From CAZBUK01 sp964495085 (GTDB taxonomy: Bacteria > Bacteroidota > Ignavibacteria > T3Sed10-11): a DNA stretch of 64,000 nucleotides. Location: contig CAZBUK010000005.1 of the NCBI GenBank assembly GCA_964495085.1, positions 1-64,000 on the forward strand, given 5' to 3'. Below the pieces are notes generated by a model that worked only from the letters and a program-made list of their open reading frames with translations, did no database searches and was not told where the DNA came from. Below are positions 1 through 8,913 of this stretch, in pieces; position 1 is the stretch's first letter; each line of letters starts with the position of its first letter. Made by a program: the position numbers and the translations under genes.

Positions 1-3000
1 ATTGAGTATGGCGGCGAGCTTCGCGTGCCATGGGGTATTTCGGAATCCGCATACAATGTGCGCGATCTTGAATTTATTTATCAATACTCGAATTTCGGAG
101 TTCCGGGACTGGGTCTTAAACGCGGTCTCAGCGGTGATGCCGTTATTGCCCCGTATGCAACTGCGCTGGCTGCGATGAAAGACCCGATCGCAGCAGCAGA
201 AAATTATGTAGAACTTACAAAAGCAGGAGGGAAAGGCACGTTCGGATTCTATGACGCATTGGATTACACGAAGACACGTCTTCCCGAAGGCAAGGTGGTT
301 GCCGTCGTCCAAACATACATGGCACACCATCAGGGAATGACGATCGTCGCGATCGGGAATGTTCTTTTTGACGGCATCATGCGGACACGCTTTCACGCCG
401 AGCCGATCATCCAGGCAACTGAATTGCTATTGCAGGAGCGAACTCCGAGGGATATCGCCGTTGCCCGGCCGCGGGCCGAAGAAGTGAGGGCGCCCGCCAA
501 TGTTCGCAGTCCTATACCATCAATGTACCAAAAATTCAATTCACCACACCACGATGTTCCGCGTACGAATATTCTTTCAAATGGCAATTACACAGTGATG
601 GTCACCGGCGCGGGGTCGGGTTACAGCCGCTGGCGGGATCTTGCGGTCACACGCTGGCGCGAGGATGTTACCTGTGATTCATGGGGTTCCTACATATTTT
701 TACGGGATACAAACAACGGTGATGTGTGGTCGGCGGGATACCAGCCGACCGGTGTCGAACCGGATAGCTATGAGGTAGAATTCTCCGAAGGCAAAGTTGA
801 AATCACCCGGCGTGACGGAAACATTGCAACGATACTTGAGGTTGTAGTCTCTCCCGAAGATGATTCCGAAGTGCGGCGCGTCTCGCTTACTAATTTTGGG
901 AATCGGGTTCGGGAGATCGAATTGACTTCGTACGCAGAAGTGGTATTGACGCAGCCGGCTTCCGACACGGCACACCCCGCATTCTCGAAACTCTTTGTTC
1001 AAACAGAGTTCGCTGCCGATGTCGATACTCTTCTTGCTACACGGCGACGGCGATCACCGAATGATCCTGAAATTTGGGCGGCTCATCTTGCCGTGGTCGA
1101 GGGCGAACGTGTCGGTGGCATTCAATACGAAACAGACCGGTCGCGTTTTCTCGGCCGGGGACGTCACATACGTTCACCGATCGCCATGATGGACGGCAAA
1201 TCGCTTACCAATACCGTCGGAACCGTACTCGATCCTGTCTTCAGTATTCGTCGCCGGGTACGAATTCTTCCGGGAACCACCGTGCGGATTGCATTCTGGA
1301 CGATGATTGCATCATCGCGCGAAGAAGTTCTCGACTTGGCAGATAAGCATCATGACCCGACATCATTTGAGCGTGCTGTTACGCTTTCGTGGACTCAGGC
1401 GCAGGTCCAGCTTCATCATCTCGGGATCGGTGCAGAAGAAGCGCATCTCTTCCAACGCCTTGCAAGTCATGTTCTTTATCCAAATCCGGCGCTTCGGCCT
1501 CCGTCTGAAGTTCTCAAACAAAACAAGAACGGGCCGTCGACACTGTGGATGCATAGTATATCCGGTGATCTTCCAATCGTCCTTGTACGAATCGATGTAC
1601 CGGAAGATCTGGAAATTGTCAGGCAATTGATACGCGCACACGAGTATTGGCGGATGAAATTGCTTGCCGTCGATCTGGTAATAATAAACGAACAACTTCA
1701 CTCCTATACTATGGACCTTCAGGGTGCACTTGAAACATTAGTTCGGATAAATGAATCACAATTGCGGCCACAACACGGCGGAGATACAATAAAGGCAAAT
1801 ATATTTATCCTGCGTGCGGATTTGGTTCCGCTCAATTTGCGTAAACTGCTTCAGGGCGTTGCACGAGCAGTACTCCCCAGTCACCGCGGTAGTCTCTCCG
1901 AGCAACTCAATTTTCTAGAGGAAATCAATCCTGCTCCCCCACAGTCGCACGGCTCGTTTTTCAACGATACTAGAGACAGGGTTAAAGATACGGTGACCAC
2001 GCTGGAAGCAAAAAAAGCTACGCAGGAAGCAAATCAATTGCCTCAATCGATGGAGTTTCCGAATAGTCTTGGCGGATTCACTGCCAACGGAACCGAATAC
2101 GTGACTATTCTGAGGGATGACCAAACGACACCGGTGCCGTGGATCAATGTTGTTGCCAACCCGTTATTTGGGTTTCAGGTATCGGCCGATGGTGCGGGAT
2201 ATACGTGGTCTATGAACAGTCGGGAGAACCAGCTTACCCCAAAGTCGAATGACCCCGTTGGCGACAGACCGGGAGAGGTGTTTTACATCCGGGACGAACA
2301 CAGTGGGGAGCTCTGGTCGCCGACCGCTCTCCCAATACGGGAAGAACCCGGGCAATATATTGCACGACATGGTCAGGGGTACAGCCGGTTTGAACACTCG
2401 TCGCACGGAATATCTCTCGAACTATTGATGTATGTGCCGCTCGACGAATCCATCAAAATTTCACGGCTGAAGATTAAAAACAACTCTCGCCGAAACAGGA
2501 AACTCTCAATTACTGCATACATAGAATGGATACTCGCTGCTTCTCGTGAGGTATCTGCTCCGTTCATTTCAACCGAGATAGATCAAATGACGGGAGCAAT
2601 GTTCGCGCGTAATCCGTGGAGGACGGAATTCAGGAACCGAGTTGTGTTCGCCGATCTTGCCGGGCGCCAAACAAGCTGGACCGGAGACCGCAATGAATTT
2701 ATAGGAAGAAACGGCACGCTCGATTCTCCGGCGGTTCTTGCCGGAGGAGAACTGCTTTCTAAACGAGTTGGCGTCGGACTCGATCCTTGTTGTGCTCTGC
2801 AAACACGGATTGAACTCAAACCGGACGAGCAAACGGAGATCGCTTTCTTCCTCGGTGAATCGGTCACGAAAGCGGATGCTCAATCCATGATCATTCGTTT
2901 CCGAACCATCGACCTTGATGCGGTGTTCACCGCGGTCACAACATACTGGAGCGACACACTCGGTGCAGTACAGGTAAAGACACCCGACCGTTCGATGGAC

Positions 3001-4479
3001 ATTCTACTCAACCGCTGGCTTCAGTATCAGACAATCGCCTGCCGGATGTGGGGGCGTTCTGGATTTTATCAGGCAAGCGGTGCGTATGGATTCCGCGATC
3101 AACTTCAGGATGGAATGGCGATTGCGGTATCGAAGCCGGAATTAACGCGTGAGCATATTCTTCGCGCGGCCGGACGCCAGTTTGCCGAAGGAGATGTTCA
3201 GCATTGGTGGCTGCCTTCGTCGGGCAAGGGGATTCGCACCCGGATTTCCGATGGTCTGATATGGCTGCCGTATGCGGTCGCTCATTATATCGGCGTGACA
3301 AACGATCGCGGTGTGCTGGACGAATCGATTCCTTTTCTTGAAGGGCCTGTCCTCCGGCCGGGTGAACACGATGCATTTTTTCAGCCTATGGTTTCGGGTG
3401 AATACGCCACGGTATTCGAGCATTGCGCCCGCGCTCTCGATCGGAGTCTTACACGCGGTATCCACGGACTGCCGTTAATCGGGACAGGCGACTGGAACGA
3501 TGGAATGAACAGGGTCGGTGAAGAAGGGAAGGGAGAAAGCGTATGGCTCGGTTGGTTCCTTCACACAACACTTTCGAATTTCGCTCCGTTAGCAAAAGCA
3601 CGCGGTGATCTTGTACGGGCAACCGCATGGTCTAAGTATGCAACAGCGCTGCGAAAATCTCTCGAACGATATGCCTGGGACGGAAACTGGTACCTCAGAG
3701 CATATTACGATGACGGCACGCGCCTCGGGTCAGCTTCAAGCGAAGAATGCCGGATCGATTCTATCGCGCAGTCGTGGGGAGTGATTTCGGGAGCCGCCGA
3801 TCCGGCACGCGCCGCTGCTGCTATGGCGGCAGTGAATGAACATCTCGTACGCCGCGATGACGGACTTGTATTGCTATTCACTCCGCCGTTTGATCGAACG
3901 CCATGCGAGCCCGGATATATTAAAGGATACCCGCCCGGTATCCGCGAAAACGGCGGTCAATATACTCATGCCGCCATCTGGTCAGCGATTGCATTTGCGA
4001 TACTCGGCGATGGAGATAAAGCTGCCGAATTGTTTTCAATCTTAAATCCAATCAATCGTGCAGACACGCCTGCCGGTGTTTCCCGCTACCAGGTGGAACC
4101 GTATGTCGTTTGTGCGGACGTCTACTCGCAATATCCGCATATCGGGCGCGGCGGATGGACATGGTACACGGGCGCTGCCGGATGGTTATACCGCGCCGGA
4201 CTTGAGTGGATTCTCGGATTCCGCGTACAAGGCGAGATACTTCTCATTGATCCGTGTATACCGAAGGCGTGGCAAGGTTTCGAAATCGGGTATCGATATA
4301 GCTCTGCCCACTATAACATCGCGGTCGAGAATCCTGACGGTGTGAGCCGGGGAATAATAGGTTGGACGCTTGATGGTGTGGCACAAGCACCTCCGTCGCA
4401 GGGAAATCCTGTGTGTATAAAGTTAACGGATGACGGCGCCACTCATCTCGTGCGCGTCAAACTTGGAGTTTTAAGATAA
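1..4479 (+). CDS. Cyclic beta-1,2-glucan synthase, C-terminal part (5' truncated by window edge)
   Basis: The reading frame is open from base 1, so about 1,490 C-terminal residues are present; family members of the NdvB/Cgs type are about 2,800 residues long, so the N-terminal glycosyltransferase part lies outside. In order one sees the end of a glycoamylase-like domain (GLSGDAVIAPYA, YMAHHQGMT in the first 110 residues), two glycosyltransferase-36/GH94 beta-sandwich segments (each with a GYSRW or GYTWS, FYIRD-like core), and a GH94 phosphorylase catalytic domain. The catalytic acid is expected to be the second Asp of GTGDWNDGMN, near in-window residue 1167. In the family the GH94 part trims the glucan chain length before cyclisation. 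The product is expected at the inner membrane and acts in osmoadaptation or cell-surface interactions. The stop codon is followed by a 275-base gap with a structured leader of the next gene. Confidence 0.9.
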   Translation: MEYGGELRVPWGISESAYNVRDLEFIYQYSNFGVPGLGLKRGLSGDAVIAPYATALAAMKDPIAAAENYVELTKAGGKGTFGFYDALDYTKTRLPEGKVVAVVQTYMAHHQGMTIVAIGNVLFDGIMRTRFHAEPIIQATELLLQERTPRDIAVARPRAEEVRAPANVRSPIPSMYQKFNSPHHDVPRTNILSNGNYTVMVTGAGSGYSRWRDLAVTRWREDVTCDSWGSYIFLRDTNNGDVWSAGYQPTGVEPDSYEVEFSEGKVEITRRDGNIATILEVVVSPEDDSEVRRVSLTNFGNRVREIELTSYAEVVLTQPASDTAHPAFSKLFVQTEFAADVDTLLATRRRRSPNDPEIWAAHLAVVEGERVGGIQYETDRSRFLGRGRHIRSPIAMMDGKSLTNTVGTVLDPVFSIRRRVRILPGTTVRIAFWTMIASSREEVLDLADKHHDPTSFERAVTLSWTQAQVQLHHLGIGAEEAHLFQRLASHVLYPNPALRPPSEVLKQNKNGPSTLWMHSISGDLPIVLVRIDVPEDLEIVRQLIRAHEYWRMKLLAVDLVIINEQLHSYTMDLQGALETLVRINESQLRPQHGGDTIKANIFILRADLVPLNLRKLLQGVARAVLPSHRGSLSEQLNFLEEINPAPPQSHGSFFNDTRDRVKDTVTTLEAKKATQEANQLPQSMEFPNSLGGFTANGTEYVTILRDDQTTPVPWINVVANPLFGFQVSADGAGYTWSMNSRENQLTPKSNDPVGDRPGEVFYIRDEHSGELWSPTALPIREEPGQYIARHGQGYSRFEHSSHGISLELLMYVPLDESIKISRLKIKNNSRRNRKLSITAYIEWILAASREVSAPFISTEIDQMTGAMFARNPWRTEFRNRVVFADLAGRQTSWTGDRNEFIGRNGTLDSPAVLAGGELLSKRVGVGLDPCCALQTRIELKPDEQTEIAFFLGESVTKADAQSMIIRFRTIDLDAVFTAVTTYWSDTLGAVQVKTPDRSMDILLNRWLQYQTIACRMWGRSGFYQASGAYGFRDQLQDGMAIAVSKPELTREHILRAAGRQFAEGDVQHWWLPSSGKGIRTRISDGLIWLPYAVAHYIGVTNDRGVLDESIPFLEGPVLRPGEHDAFFQPMVSGEYATVFEHCARALDRSLTRGIHGLPLIGTGDWNDGMNRVGEEGKGESVWLGWFLHTTLSNFAPLAKARGDLVRATAWSKYATALRKSLERYAWDGNWYLRAYYDDGTRLGSASSEECRIDSIAQSWGVISGAADPARAAAAMAAVNEHLVRRDDGLVLLFTPPFDRTPCEPGYIKGYPPGIRENGGQYTHAAIWSAIAFAILGDGDKAAELFSILNPINRADTPAGVSRYQVEPYVVCADVYSQYPHIGRGGWTWYTGAAGWLYRAGLEWILGFRVQGEILLIDPCIPKAWQGFEIGYRYSSAHYNIAVENPDGVSRGIIGWTLDGVAQAPPSQGNPVCIKLTDDGATHLVRVKLGVLR

Positions 4480-4597
4480 TATCGGTGATCAAACAACAAT
4501 TCGGATTTAGGATTATTTTTTACTCAACCGGTTATTTGCGTATCATCATTATCATAGTAGCCACATTGCACTAATTTCCCTGGTTCAAACGATCTAA

Positions 4598-4696
4598 TCA
4601 CTTATTCATCCCTGTGGACGATTGTTTACGAGTTCAATTAGAACGACCTTGATTGTAGAGAATACGTTGAGATACGGCAAGGCAAAAGCCGATCTC
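4598..4696 (+). promoter_or_regulatory. Two-hairpin leader element, copy 1 (upstream of DUF2959-like lipoprotein)
   Basis: Hairpin 1 pairs TCAC (4598-4601) with GTGG (4614-4617) around the invariant loop TTATTCATCCCT. Hairpin 2 pairs GAGATACGGC (4669-4678) with GCCGATCTC (4688-4696), leaving one bulged A. Three more copies at 10492, 11612 and 12848 share the loop of hairpin 1, the order and the spacing, while the stem bases change in a pairing-preserving way. That favours a folded 5' leader over a plain protein-binding site. It ends 58 bases before the start codon of the next gene. The function is unknown. Confidence 0.7.
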
Positions 4697-4754
4697 AGCA
4701 ATTCAAAAACAAACTACGTGAATCTCATATTCACAATAAAATCAGGAGGGCACC

Positions 4755-5402
4755 ATGAAGCGAATGAACAAACAGGTAGCTTTTTTATCCACAATGCTCA
4801 TTGTAGTAGCTCTGGTCATTGCGGGATGCGCTTCGTCAGGTATGCAGCGTTCGGAAAAAGCAACAACAACGATGCAATCCATGGACGACGAAATAAAATT
4901 AGTCGTCGTACAATTGGATGCAACCGGAGCGTCGCTCAATGAACTTATGAAACCCGGACAATCAGACGTGGTGAAATCGTTTGAGGTATATTCGGCAAAT
5001 GTATCAAAAATGGCGAAATTAGAGAAAGATTTTGCCAAACACGCCAAGGCAATGAAGGTCCAAGGCGCCAATTATTTTGATGAATGGCAAAAGCAAGGTG
5101 AAAAATACGAGAATCCTGAGATACAGGCGCTTAGTGAACAACGTAGAAAGGAACTTGGCGAGGTATACGGAAAGATAGCTGAAAATAGTGTCGGTATGGA
5201 TGAAGCATTCAGGGCGTATATGTCGGATGTTAAAGAAATTCAATCGTTTCTTGAGAACGACTTAACATCAAAAGGTATCGAAGCAATTACTCCTATCTCG
5301 CGAAAAGCCGTTAATGACGGAAACACTCTGAAGCGTGAAATAAACAAACTTCAATTGTCGATTGAAGCGGCGAGATCAGAGATGGCACATAGCAACAGGT
5401 AA
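4755..5402 (+). CDS. DUF2959-like lipoprotein
   Basis: A 215-residue lipoprotein. The start is supported by AGGAGG six bases upstream. Residues 1-24 form a signal peptide ending in the lipobox VIAGC; the rest is a long, charged, mostly helical coiled-coil-like domain. The central FDEWQKQ...LSEQRRKELGEVYGKI block followed by a MxxxFRAYMSDVKEIQSFL block resembles DUF2959 proteins, a family without a known function that is found in cell-envelope settings. It is the first gene of a run of small envelope proteins (4755-6625), with gaps of 40 to 180 bases. It carries the shared two-hairpin leader, so it is probably regulated together with the FIxWQ cassettes further on. The family match is by eye only. 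Confidence 0.65.
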   Translation: MKRMNKQVAFLSTMLIVVALVIAGCASSGMQRSEKATTTMQSMDDEIKLVVVQLDATGASLNELMKPGQSDVVKSFEVYSANVSKMAKLEKDFAKHAKAMKVQGANYFDEWQKQGEKYENPEIQALSEQRRKELGEVYGKIAENSVGMDEAFRAYMSDVKEIQSFLENDLTSKGIEAITPISRKAVNDGNTLKREINKLQLSIEAARSEMAHSNR

Positions 5403-5477
5403 TTTATCAGAAATTGCTGCGGAGGATAAACACAATATAATCGATTAAATTCGATTCAATCATTAAAGGGGGGGGCC

Positions 5478-5576
5478 ATGATTGGCAGCTTATTAAGTCT
5501 ACTACTTCTTGTTTTCTTTATCGGTGCTGTGTTTGTTATCCGAAAGTTTGATGGCGGAAAACGTATTATCAATTAA
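5478..5576 (+). CDS. 32-residue single-span membrane protein
   Basis: A small open frame with a strong purine-rich ribosome site (AAAGGGGGGGG, 3 to 6 bases before ATG). The product begins MIGSLLSLLLLVFF, continues as one hydrophobic helix to about residue 21, and ends with a basic tail (RKFDGGKR). It lies between two other small envelope genes and its size and layout fit the class of small stress-induced membrane proteins. No family could be recognised, and a protein this short can be a chance frame, but the ribosome site and composition argue for a gene. Confidence 0.55.
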   Translation: MIGSLLSLLLLVFFIGAVFVIRKFDGGKRIIN

Positions 5577-5651
5577 CTCAGGAAAGGGTATCTAATTGTC
5601 TCCATATACTAAAGTTATGTTTATCGTCATTAATGCGTAGACGTATATTTT

Positions 5652-5721
5652 GTTGAGGTAGGGCAAGCGAACGCTCCGCTAACCTCAACGATCGTAGGAT
5701 TGGGTAATAGTTACCCCCTAC
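5652..5721 (+). promoter_or_regulatory. Two adjacent strong hairpins in the lmo0937-family leader
   Basis: GTTGAGGT (5652-5659) pairs perfectly with ACCTCAAC (5682-5689). Directly after it, GTAGG (5694-5698) plus GGGTAA (5702-5707) pair with TTACCC (5711-5716) plus CCTAC (5717-5721), leaving only a 3-base bulge and a 3-base loop. The first hairpin begins like hairpin 2 of the leader elements (GTTGAG...GGCAAG). The second hairpin ends 36 bases before the start codon at 5758. No U-run follows, so it does not look like a simple terminator. Confidence 0.6.
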
Positions 5722-5757
5722 ATCGAACACGTAACCAGTTAAGAAAGGAAACTCTAT

Positions 5758-5907
5758 ATGCTATTCACTATCGCTATAATTCTTGTCATCCTGTGGCTCT
5801 TGGGCCTCGTTACATCCTACACAATGGGCGGCGTTATTCACGTTCTGCTCGTAATCGCCATTATAATCGTCCTGGTCAACTTCATAGGCGGACGACGAAA
5901 AGCGTAG
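5758..5907 (+). CDS. lmo0937-family small membrane protein
   Basis: A 49-residue protein with two hydrophobic helices, starting MLFTIAIILVILWLLGL, with VTSYTMGGVIHVLLVIA in the middle and a GRRKA tail. This matches the widespread lmo0937 family closely (LWLLGLVTSYTMGG core). Members are found in many bacteria next to other small stress proteins, but their molecular role is not known. AGAAAGGAAA lies upstream of the ATG. A strongly structured leader (5652-5721) precedes it, suggesting control after transcription. The next gene, DUF3185, belongs to the same type of neighbourhood. Confidence 0.85.
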   Translation: MLFTIAIILVILWLLGLVTSYTMGGVIHVLLVIAIIIVLVNFIGGRRKA

Positions 5908-5958
5908 TACCTGTTGCCGGAGGGCACCGGTCTACAAAATCTTAATTATGGAGGATTT

Positions 5959-6174
5959 ATGAGCAAGGCAATCTCGCTCGCGGTTCTTGCCGGCGGCATT
6001 ATTTTATTGATTTTCGGTATCAATGAATATAACTCGACAGGTTCCGAAATATCCCGGTTTTTCAGCGGCTCGACTACCGATAAGGCTATGTGGCTGTTGG
6101 TGGGAGGTGTTATTATGACCGTTCTAGGAGCCGTGGGAACGTTTTTCATGTCGAAGAAAAGTATATCCACTTAA
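5959..6174 (+). CDS. DUF3185-family small membrane protein
   Basis: A 71-residue protein with two membrane spans separated by a short polar loop. The pattern AVLAGGIILLIFGINEYNS, then SRFFSGSTTDKAMWLLVGG is typical of DUF3185, a family of unknown function that often sits with other envelope-stress proteins. The start at 5959 is chosen because GGAGG lies 5 to 10 bases upstream; an in-frame start at 5914 would add 15 polar residues and has no clear ribosome site. It is followed after 31 bases by another small lipoprotein gene. Confidence 0.85.
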   Translation: MSKAISLAVLAGGIILLIFGINEYNSTGSEISRFFSGSTTDKAMWLLVGGVIMTVLGAVGTFFMSKKSIST

Positions 6175-6205
6175 ATAAAAAACCATCAATAGAAGGAGGT
6201 GGGTT

Positions 6206-6625
6206 CTGAAAACAAAATGTTTCAAAGTTACCGTTTCCCTATTATTTGCATCATTACTCTTTATGGGTTGTGAGAAACCGGCAGATAAGAGACTTGAAGA
6301 TTCCAGGCAAGAGGTGCGTGTTGCTGAGGCCAAATATCTTGCAGAGTGGCAAACATTCAAACGGGAATCTGAACAAACTTTAACTGCTAATGAAAAACTA
6401 ATTGATGCATTCAAAGATAAGATTGTTACATCCGGCCCTGTATATAAAGCGATGTACAATAGGGAAACGGTAGCGCTGGAACTAAGAAATCAGAATCTGA
6501 TTATAGGATTAACAGCGTATGAGGAGGGTGGACAATCGAATTTGAATGAGTTCAGGATAATCTTCAATAATAGGTTATATGATGTGGAAAAAACAATGAA
6601 TGACCTATTTTCAAAATTCGATTAG
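6206..6625 (+). CDS. Small helical lipoprotein with apparent CTG start
   Basis: A 139-residue lipoprotein. Reading back from MGCEKPADK gives an uninterrupted signal peptide KTKCFKVTVSLLFASLLFMGC with a good lipobox. The first codon in that frame behind a near-perfect ribosome site (AAGGAGGT at 6193-6200, 5-base spacing) is CTG at 6206, and no ATG, GTG or TTG is available there. The only in-frame ATG (6263) would remove the signal peptide. The mature part (EWQTFKRESEQTLTANEK...) is helical and resembles Bacteroidota lipoproteins that sit with stress genes. Function unknown. A base-calling error at the start codon is the main alternative. Confidence 0.65.
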   Translation: MKTKCFKVTVSLLFASLLFMGCEKPADKRLEDSRQEVRVAEAKYLAEWQTFKRESEQTLTANEKLIDAFKDKIVTSGPVYKAMYNRETVALELRNQNLIIGLTAYEEGGQSNLNEFRIIFNNRLYDVEKTMNDLFSKFD

Positions 6626-6688
6626 CTGCAATTAAGTCGTTGAAGCTATAAAATATCTGCAGGATGGATATTCTTAACAGGTGTTCCT

Positions 6689-7272
6689 ATGATCGATAAA
6701 CATAACAAGAAACACCGTTCTATCCTGCAAAGAATCGCACACAGAGTGATGTTGGAAAGAGGATTTCTCCCTGATTATGTCCGCTGATGCGATTACAGAG
6801 CTCGGCCGAATTCATGAAGCCGTCACAGACAGTGAAGAATCGACGCGTGACCTTAGAGATATTATTTGGTCCTCAATAGATAACGATGATTCACGCGATC
6901 TGGATTCAGCTTACGTTTGCCGCAGCCATGCCGGACGGTGCAATATAGATATTTGTTGCCATTGCAGATGTCGAAGCACTCGTCAAATAGTCGTCGGCTT
7001 ATAACGACCATGCAAAAAACAACACCATCCGGCACAAGCACGGTGCTCTTGATATTGCAGCAATAGAAGCTCGTCCGGTTTTTGACGAAGACGAAATCAA
7101 GGATTTTGAAGAAGAAACAAAGAATGCAGCAAAGAGCATAATAGAGGATTTTATGATTGCTGCAAACGGCGTAACGGTACGATACCTCGCAGACAAAAAA
7201 ACACCATTACTGCGGCGCATTGTCCGAACGCCAAACCGCTGGGCTCGAATAGTTGCGCCTGCCTTAGATTAA
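6689..7272 (+). pseudogene. Decayed RNB-family exoribonuclease
   Basis: Pieces of an RNase II/R-type catalytic domain can be read in shifting frames. The N-terminus (LQRIAHRVMLERGFLPDY) is followed by a one-base insertion, then SADAITELGRIHEAV and RDLRDIIWSSIDNDDSRDLD, which contains the acidic Mg-binding core of the RNB active site. A second one-base insertion follows near 6905. The next part (AAAMPDGAI, IFVAIADVEALVK, AYNDHAKNNT) holds two in-frame TAG stops. The frame then jumps to IRHKHGALDIAAIEARPVF and KTPLLRRIVRTPNRWARIV, which normally lie hundreds of bases apart, so a large internal segment is deleted. The gene cannot make an active enzyme. It ends 31 bases before the M48 protease gene. 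Confidence 0.8.
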
Positions 7273-7303
7273 AAATACGTAATGAGATGAATGGAATCTG
7301 ATT

Positions 7304-8812
7304 ATGAAATCAACATCAATACAATTTCGATCCGGCAAGGGCGGGATCTCGTTCGTTTCGAGCATTCTTCCTGCACTCATGCAACCTCTTATATTCATTG
7401 CGATCGGTATTATCGTGTCGATTGGAGGGTGTGCTGTAAACCTCGCAACGGGCGAGCGGCATCTCAATTTAACCAGTGAAGCTCAGGAAATCTCGATGGG
7501 TAAGCAAGCCGATGAGCAAATTAGCGTCTCAATCGGTTTGTATCCGGACGAATCGCTTCAGCAATATATTCAGCAACTGGGCGCCGACCTCGCGGCAACC
7601 TCTGAAAGACCAAATCTCCCATGGACATTTCGTGTAGTCGATGACCCGATGGTAAATGCTTTTGCACTTCCCGGCGGGTACATTTATGTCACGCGCGGGA
7701 TTCTTACACATTTCAACAGCGAAGCAGAACTCGCCGGCGTTTTAGGACATGAGATCGGACACGTTACAGCGAAACACTCGGTTCACCGGATGGCAACGCA
7801 GCAGCTTACCCAGCTTGGTATGGGCATCGGAATGATATTTATCCCCGAGCTTCAACCGTATGCTGATATAGCCGGTGTAGGCCTCGGACTGCTCTTCCTC
7901 AAATTCAGCCGCGACGATGAAAACCAGGCCGATGAACTCGGCGTACGTTATATGTCACGGGCGGGCCACGATCCGAATCAATTAGGTTCGGTCATGACGA
8001 TGTTAGATGGCATATCGGGGGACAGCGGCGGTCGTGTTCCGGAATGGCTGGCGACGCATCCCAGTCCCGATAACCGACGAGAGCACATCGCTGAAATAAT
8101 CGACGCTATGGATTCGAATACTCCCGCCGGTTCCGTCAATCGAGAATCCTATCTACGGCAGATTGACGGTATCGTCTTCGGAGTGAATCCGCGTGAAGGA
8201 TTTTTCAAAAGTAATGTTTTCTACCATCCGGATTTGAAATTTCACTTCGGATTTCCCGCCGGATGGAAAACTATGAACCAGAAGCAAGCCGTCGTAGCGG
8301 TTAGTCCCAAAGAAGATGCAATCGTCGTGATTACATTTTCGGATAAACAGTCAACGAAAGAAGCAGCAGATGCATTTTTTACTCAGGAGGGTTTAACTGC
8401 ACAGCGTTCTGCGGACAGTAATATCAATGGTTTGCGCACATCATCCGGCGGATTTACGGTGCAAACGGAACAGGGAGTACTGCAGGGTTTTGCGGCGTTC
8501 GTTGACTATGACGGACATATTTATCAACTCCTGGGCTACACAGGTCAACCGAATTGGAGAAATTACGAGCAGGAATTGGTGAAATCGATCCGAAGTTTCA
8601 ATCGACTAACGGACTCAAGCATTCTCTCGGTCAAGCCGCAACATCTCAAACTTGTCACCCTCACGCAAAATATGTCATTGGAGGAATTTAACCGAAAGTA
8701 TCCTTCAGGAGTTTCACTTGAGGTTCTCGAGATCATAAACCAGACAAAACGGAATGAGCAGCTCCGCGCCGGACAACAAGTTAAACGCATCATCGGAGAA
8801 GGATTTGAATAA
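7304..8812 (+). CDS. M48-family metalloprotease (BepA/YfgC-like) with C-terminal domain
   Basis: A 502-residue protein. A hydrophobic segment at residues 23-45 ends in IVSIGGC and may be a lipoprotein signal, so export to the envelope is expected. The peptidase M48 domain carries the zinc motif H149-E-I-G-H153 and the third ligand region E206-NQADELG. The N-terminal ISMGKQADEQI and NAFALPGGYIYVTRGIL blocks are typical of the BepA/LoiP type, which degrades or helps assemble outer-membrane proteins. Instead of a TPR domain, the C-terminal 250 residues start with a PsbP/Mog1-like stretch (FYHPDLKFHFGFPAGW) and end with an IINQTKRNEQLRAGQQVKRI tail. The start site is not marked by a strong ribosome site. 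Confidence 0.85.
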   Translation: MKSTSIQFRSGKGGISFVSSILPALMQPLIFIAIGIIVSIGGCAVNLATGERHLNLTSEAQEISMGKQADEQISVSIGLYPDESLQQYIQQLGADLAATSERPNLPWTFRVVDDPMVNAFALPGGYIYVTRGILTHFNSEAELAGVLGHEIGHVTAKHSVHRMATQQLTQLGMGIGMIFIPELQPYADIAGVGLGLLFLKFSRDDENQADELGVRYMSRAGHDPNQLGSVMTMLDGISGDSGGRVPEWLATHPSPDNRREHIAEIIDAMDSNTPAGSVNRESYLRQIDGIVFGVNPREGFFKSNVFYHPDLKFHFGFPAGWKTMNQKQAVVAVSPKEDAIVVITFSDKQSTKEAADAFFTQEGLTAQRSADSNINGLRTSSGGFTVQTEQGVLQGFAAFVDYDGHIYQLLGYTGQPNWRNYEQELVKSIRSFNRLTDSSILSVKPQHLKLVTLTQNMSLEEFNRKYPSGVSLEVLEIINQTKRNEQLRAGQQVKRIIGEGFE

Positions 8813-8913
8813 TAAGATCGGTCAAACAAGCTACACATTTGTATAGCTCGAACGGACTCACTTTTTAGTATTCGGGTTCATATTCTCATAAACCAAACAA
8901 GGAAGGATTTACC

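Noticed and set aside
6777..7004. 75-codon forward frame as a gene
   Set aside because: Its first half is the middle of the broken RNB gene and its second half is out of the family frame; counted as part of the pseudogene.
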